From: an uncultured Verrucomicrobiota bacterium
GTDB taxonomy: Bacteria; Verrucomicrobiota; Verrucomicrobiia; Opitutales; Intestinicryptomonadaceae
Assembly (NCBI GenBank): GCA_949283955.1
Contig: CASDUP010000016.1
Coordinates: 1 to 35,352 of the forward strand
Direction: 5' to 3'
DNA length: 35,352 nucleotides
Shown: piece by piece, positions 33,030 to 35,352 of the stretch
Numbering within the stretch: position 1 is the stretch's first letter
How the letters are laid out: every line of letters starts with the position of its first letter
Notes under the pieces: model-generated
What the model saw: only the letters and a program-made list of their open reading frames with translations
Database searches by the model: none
What the model was told of the DNA's origin: nothing
Program-made: the position numbers and the translations under genes

Positions 33030-33617
33030 CTAAAGGGAATTCGTGATTGCGTCTGCCAGACCGTATTCTATGGCTTCCTCGGCTGTAAGGAAGAAGTCTC
33101 TGTCGGTGTCCTTGGTCACCTGCTCGAGCGATTTTCCCGAGGCTTCGGAGAGAATCTGGTTTAGTTCCGCACGCATTCTTTCCATTTCCATGGCCTGTAT
33201 GTGTATGTCGACGGCCGTTCCGCTCATTTCGCCCATTATGAGGGGTTGGTGTATCATCACTCTTGCATGCGGGAAAAGGAAGCGCTTTCCCTTGGGAGCC
33301 GCGCTCAGCAGAATGGAGCCCATGCTCATCGCTATTCCCATCACGACAACTTTCAGGGGGGATTTTATTAGCTTCATGGTGTCGTAGATGGCCATTCCGG
33401 CGCTTATGGAGCCTCCCGGGGAGCTCAAATAAACCGTTATCTCCTTCGTGGAATCTACCGAATCCAAGTAGAGCAGCTTTTGCACCGCTTCTGATGCGCT
33501 CTTGTCGGTTATTTCGTCCCAGAGGAAAATTTTTCTGTCTTCGAGAAATTTTTTTTGGATTTCGTTCGAGAGCGTCGAGGCTCCCTTCTTATCATCGTTG
33601 CACTCTTCGTTTTTCAT
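33030..33617 (-). CDS. clpP: ATP-dependent Clp protease proteolytic subunit
   Basis: 195 residues from the ATG at 33617; codons further upstream are open but run into metW and are not needed. ClpP motifs: VYLSSPGGSISAGMAIYDTM, Ser98 in GIAMSMGS, His123 in MIHQP and Asp172 in DTDRDFF, all at nearly the canonical numbers. The triad is complete. GIAMSMGS in place of the more usual GQAASMGA is a mild variant that may mark a second ClpP isoform. No clpX or clpA is beside it. The gene follows metW by 11 bases and is the last of the unit before the strong terminator. It could therefore be expressed with methionine genes, which is unusual. Confidence 0.94.
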   Translation of the reverse strand: MKNEECNDDKKGASTLSNEIQKKFLEDRKIFLWDEITDKSASEAVQKLLYLDSVDSTKEITVYLSSPGGSISAGMAIYDTMKLIKSPLKVVVMGIAMSMGSILLSAAPKGKRFLFPHARVMIHQPLIMGEMSGTAVDIHIQAMEMERMRAELNQILSEASGKSLEQVTKDTDRDFFLTAEEAIEYGLADAITNSL

Positions 33618-33628
33618 ACTTTGTTTGG

Positions 33629-34252
33629 TCAGTCTTTTTGAATTTCGAAAATCGCATATCCGGCAAAGAGAGAGGGAATTATTTTGCACGATCTTTCCCA
33701 ATCTCCGCGCAGGAAGTGGCTTCTTATTATTCTAATATCGTTCTTTTGGCAGAATTTTTTAAAGGATTTTACCGAGATGGGGTTTATTGGGCGAGAACTT
33801 TCCCATCTTGAGGGGAAGACCTCGTTGACGATTCTGTCACCGGTCAGGAGGGTGGCGAGCCTGTTTCTCCAGTAGGCGTGGTTGACGAAACCAACGGCGA
33901 CCCGCTTGCCGACTTTCAGGGCTCTTAGGAGAACTTCGCTGGCGTTTTCCAGTTCCGGCAGGGTTCGCGAGCACACTATCCAGTCGAAGGATTTTTCGGG
34001 GAATATGGACAGTGCGTCGAGTATGTCCCCGTGGTAGGAATTTATTCCGCGCTTTAGGCAGAGGGAGATTTTTTTGAAGTCCGAATCTACTCCGACGGCG
34101 TAGATGTGCCTGAGGCGCACGAGTTCCCCGAGCAGTATTCCGCGGCCGCAACCCAAGTCGAGCACGCTCGCGCCGTCCTCGACCCAGCTGCTTACTGCAT
34201 CGAGTTCAACTTTGCGTCTTGCGCGATTTTTCGAGCTGCCTTTTTTGTCCAT
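33629..34252 (-). CDS. metW: Methionine biosynthesis protein MetW
   Basis: 207 residues. A class I methyltransferase fold: VLDLGCGRGILLGELVR (SAM-binding), VGVDSD, then the MetW-specific core FDWIVCSRTLPELENASEVLLRALKVG and FVNHAYWRNR. Homologs work with MetX in acylation of homoserine, and are found next to metX in many bacteria. Here metW starts 3 bases after the metX stop. The biochemical role of MetW is not fully settled in the literature I recall. Confidence 0.94.
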   Translation of the reverse strand: MDKKGSSKNRARRKVELDAVSSWVEDGASVLDLGCGRGILLGELVRLRHIYAVGVDSDFKKISLCLKRGINSYHGDILDALSIFPEKSFDWIVCSRTLPELENASEVLLRALKVGKRVAVGFVNHAYWRNRLATLLTGDRIVNEVFPSRWESSRPINPISVKSFKKFCQKNDIRIIRSHFLRGDWERSCKIIPSLFAGYAIFEIQKD

Positions 34253-34255
34253 TTT

Positions 34256-35352
34256 TCAAAGCTCCAAAAAATAACGCACCAGGCTGTACAGCTTGGGCGA
34301 GTCTATCAGGAAGGAGTCGTGTCCTAGGTTGCTTTCTATTTCCACGTACGAGGCGGTTTTGTGGAGTTTTAGAAGCTCTTTTACTATTTCCCGGTTTTGT
34401 TCTGGGGGGAATAGCCAGTCGGAGGTGAATCCCACGCATAAGACTCTTGCCGAAATTTTTTCGAAGGCCTCGGCAAACGAGCCGTTGGCGTCTCTCAAAT
34501 CGAACACGTCGAGTGCCCTCGTGAAGTAAAGGTAGGTGTTGGCGTCGAATCTATTTACGAAAACCTGGCCTTGGTGGTGTAGGTAGTTTTCTATTTCGAA
34601 AGAGGGCTTGAAAAAGTCGTCCGGTGATCTTGCCACTCTGTGCCTCCCGAATTTTCCTTCCATTCCCTTGTCCGAAAGATAGGTTATGTGTGCCATCATT
34701 CTGGCTATTCCGAGACCCACGCTCGGGGTTCTGTCCAGGTTGTAGTTTCCGCCGTTCCAGACGGGATCCTGCATTATAGCCGACCTTCCAACCTCGTTGA
34801 AAGCTATAGCCTGCGCGTTTTGCCTCGATGTGGTTGCAAGGGCGCAAACTTTTTTGACCCTGTCCGAAAAGTCTATGGCCCAGCGCATGGCTTGCATTCC
34901 GCCCATGGAGCCTCCTATGACCATTTCGAGCTTTTCTATTCCGAGGTGCGATATAAGCCTCTCTTGTACGGCAACCATGTCTCTTATCGTGACCGCAGGG
35001 AAGGTGAGGTTGTAGCGGCCTCCCGTTTTCGGGTTTACGGACGAAGGACCCGTGGTTCCGCGGCATCCGCCTATGCAGTTCGAACAAATTACGAAGAATT
35101 TGTTTGTGTCGAGAGGTTTGTTTGGGCCTATGATGTTGTTCCACCAACCGGCTTTTCTGTCGCTAAGGGAGTAGACTCCCGCCGCGTGGTGGTCTCCGCT
35201 TAGGGCATGGCAGACCAGAATTGCGTTGGACTTGTCCTCGTTGATCCTGCCGTAGGTCTCGTATCTGACGTTGAAGGAGTCCAATTTTCCTCCCAGCTCA
35301 AATTCGAGCGGCTCCGAACATTCAAAGTCGGAATACTCCACCAGGCCGACTT
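34256..35352 (-). CDS. metX: Homoserine O-acyltransferase MetX (5' end outside the window)
   Basis: At least 364 residues. A GTG at 35341 could be taken as the start, but the codons before it (Val-Gly-Leu) fit the usual MetX opening of the type VGLVE, so the gene most likely continues past the right edge. Alpha/beta hydrolase fold: VRYETYGRINEDKSNAILVC, HALSGDHHAAG, the nucleophile Ser in GGSMGGMQAMRW, an Asp in TSDWLFPPEQ and the His in LGHDSFL, forming a complete triad. It acylates homoserine with acetyl- or succinyl-CoA in methionine synthesis. Operon with metW, and perhaps clpP. Confidence 0.95.
   Translation of the reverse strand, partial: VGLVEYSDFECSEPLEFELGGKLDSFNVRYETYGRINEDKSNAILVCHALSGDHHAAGVYSLSDRKAGWWNNIIGPNKPLDTNKFFVICSNCIGGCRGTTGPSSVNPKTGGRYNLTFPAVTIRDMVAVQERLISHLGIEKLEMVIGGSMGGMQAMRWAIDFSDRVKKVCALATTSRQNAQAIAFNEVGRSAIMQDPVWNGGNYNLDRTPSVGLGIARMMAHITYLSDKGMEGKFGRHRVARSPDDFFKPSFEIENYLHHQGQVFVNRFDANTYLYFTRALDVFDLRDANGSFAEAFEKISARVLCVGFTSDWLFPPEQNREIVKELLKLHKTASYVEIESNLGHDSFLIDSPKLYSLVRYFLEL

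Noticed and set aside
1-35352. CRISPR arrays, insertion sequences, prophage or integron parts
   Set aside because: No regularly spaced repeats, transposase, integrase or terminal inverted repeats were found on reading both strands.

Overview
The window looks like a chromosomal segment of a Gram-negative member of the Verrucomicrobiota, most likely an Opitutales-type and possibly host-associated bacterium. This is an inference. It rests on two proteins with PEP-CTERM-like tails of the 'PEAS...hydrophobic...RK' type, outer-membrane barrels, a TonB-dependent receptor with ExbB/ExbD, and a complete futalosine-type menaquinone pathway. No phage, transposase, integrase or CRISPR sequence is visible. 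Apart from an AT-rich left end, the window reads as dense core genome with a few accessory surface systems.

Layout. 1-3264 (+): an AT-rich leader, then two tandem paralogous secreted alpha/beta hydrolases and an O-antigen-ligase-like membrane protein, joined by one-base stop/start overlaps. 3511-5001 (-): a NifX-like small protein and a CNNM/DUF21-CBS membrane protein. 5344-7938 (-): a two-gene unit of a predicted outer-membrane barrel and a membrane-anchored trypsin-like protease. 8110-11829 (+): purL. 11845-17545 (-): a cobalamin riboswitch followed by a PEP-CTERM protein, a BtuB-like TonB receptor, a second PEP-CTERM protein and an OprP-like porin. 17672-22319 (-): a prenyltransferase, UbiX and UbiD (late menaquinone steps), then an AmaP/Asp23-like protein and ThiE. 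22434-26656 (+): mqnE-mqnA-mqnC-mqnD-mqnB, divergent from the late-step genes. 26637-28343 (-): a secreted GH5 glycosidase and tRNA-Leu(CAA). 28433-30977 (-): an ArnA-type formyltransferase, an ArnC-like glycosyltransferase and a GlmU-C-like hexapeptide protein. 31059-32832 (-): ExbB-ExbD-ExbD with a strong terminator. 32992-35352 (-): metX (cut by the window edge), metW and clpP, closed by a bidirectional terminator.

How the parts fit together. Eight genes around 22.3 kb account for the path from chorismate to demethylmenaquinone by the futalosine route. The cobalamin locus combines a well-conserved riboswitch, a perfect 10-bp hairpin that covers the ribosome-binding site of the first gene, a TonB receptor with a BtuB-like TonB box, and two surface-sorted proteins on either side of it. 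I read it as a B12 uptake system in which PEP-CTERM-sorted proteins take the place that surface lipoproteins (BtuG/BtuH) hold in Bacteroidota. It is the best candidate here for an under-described system. The ExbB/ExbD genes at 32 kb could supply the energy for such a receptor; tonB itself is not in the window.

Limits. Everything is read by eye from sequence and motifs. Start codons marked as uncertain were chosen from signal-peptide position, Shine-Dalgarno matches or family alignment from memory, and no database search was possible.
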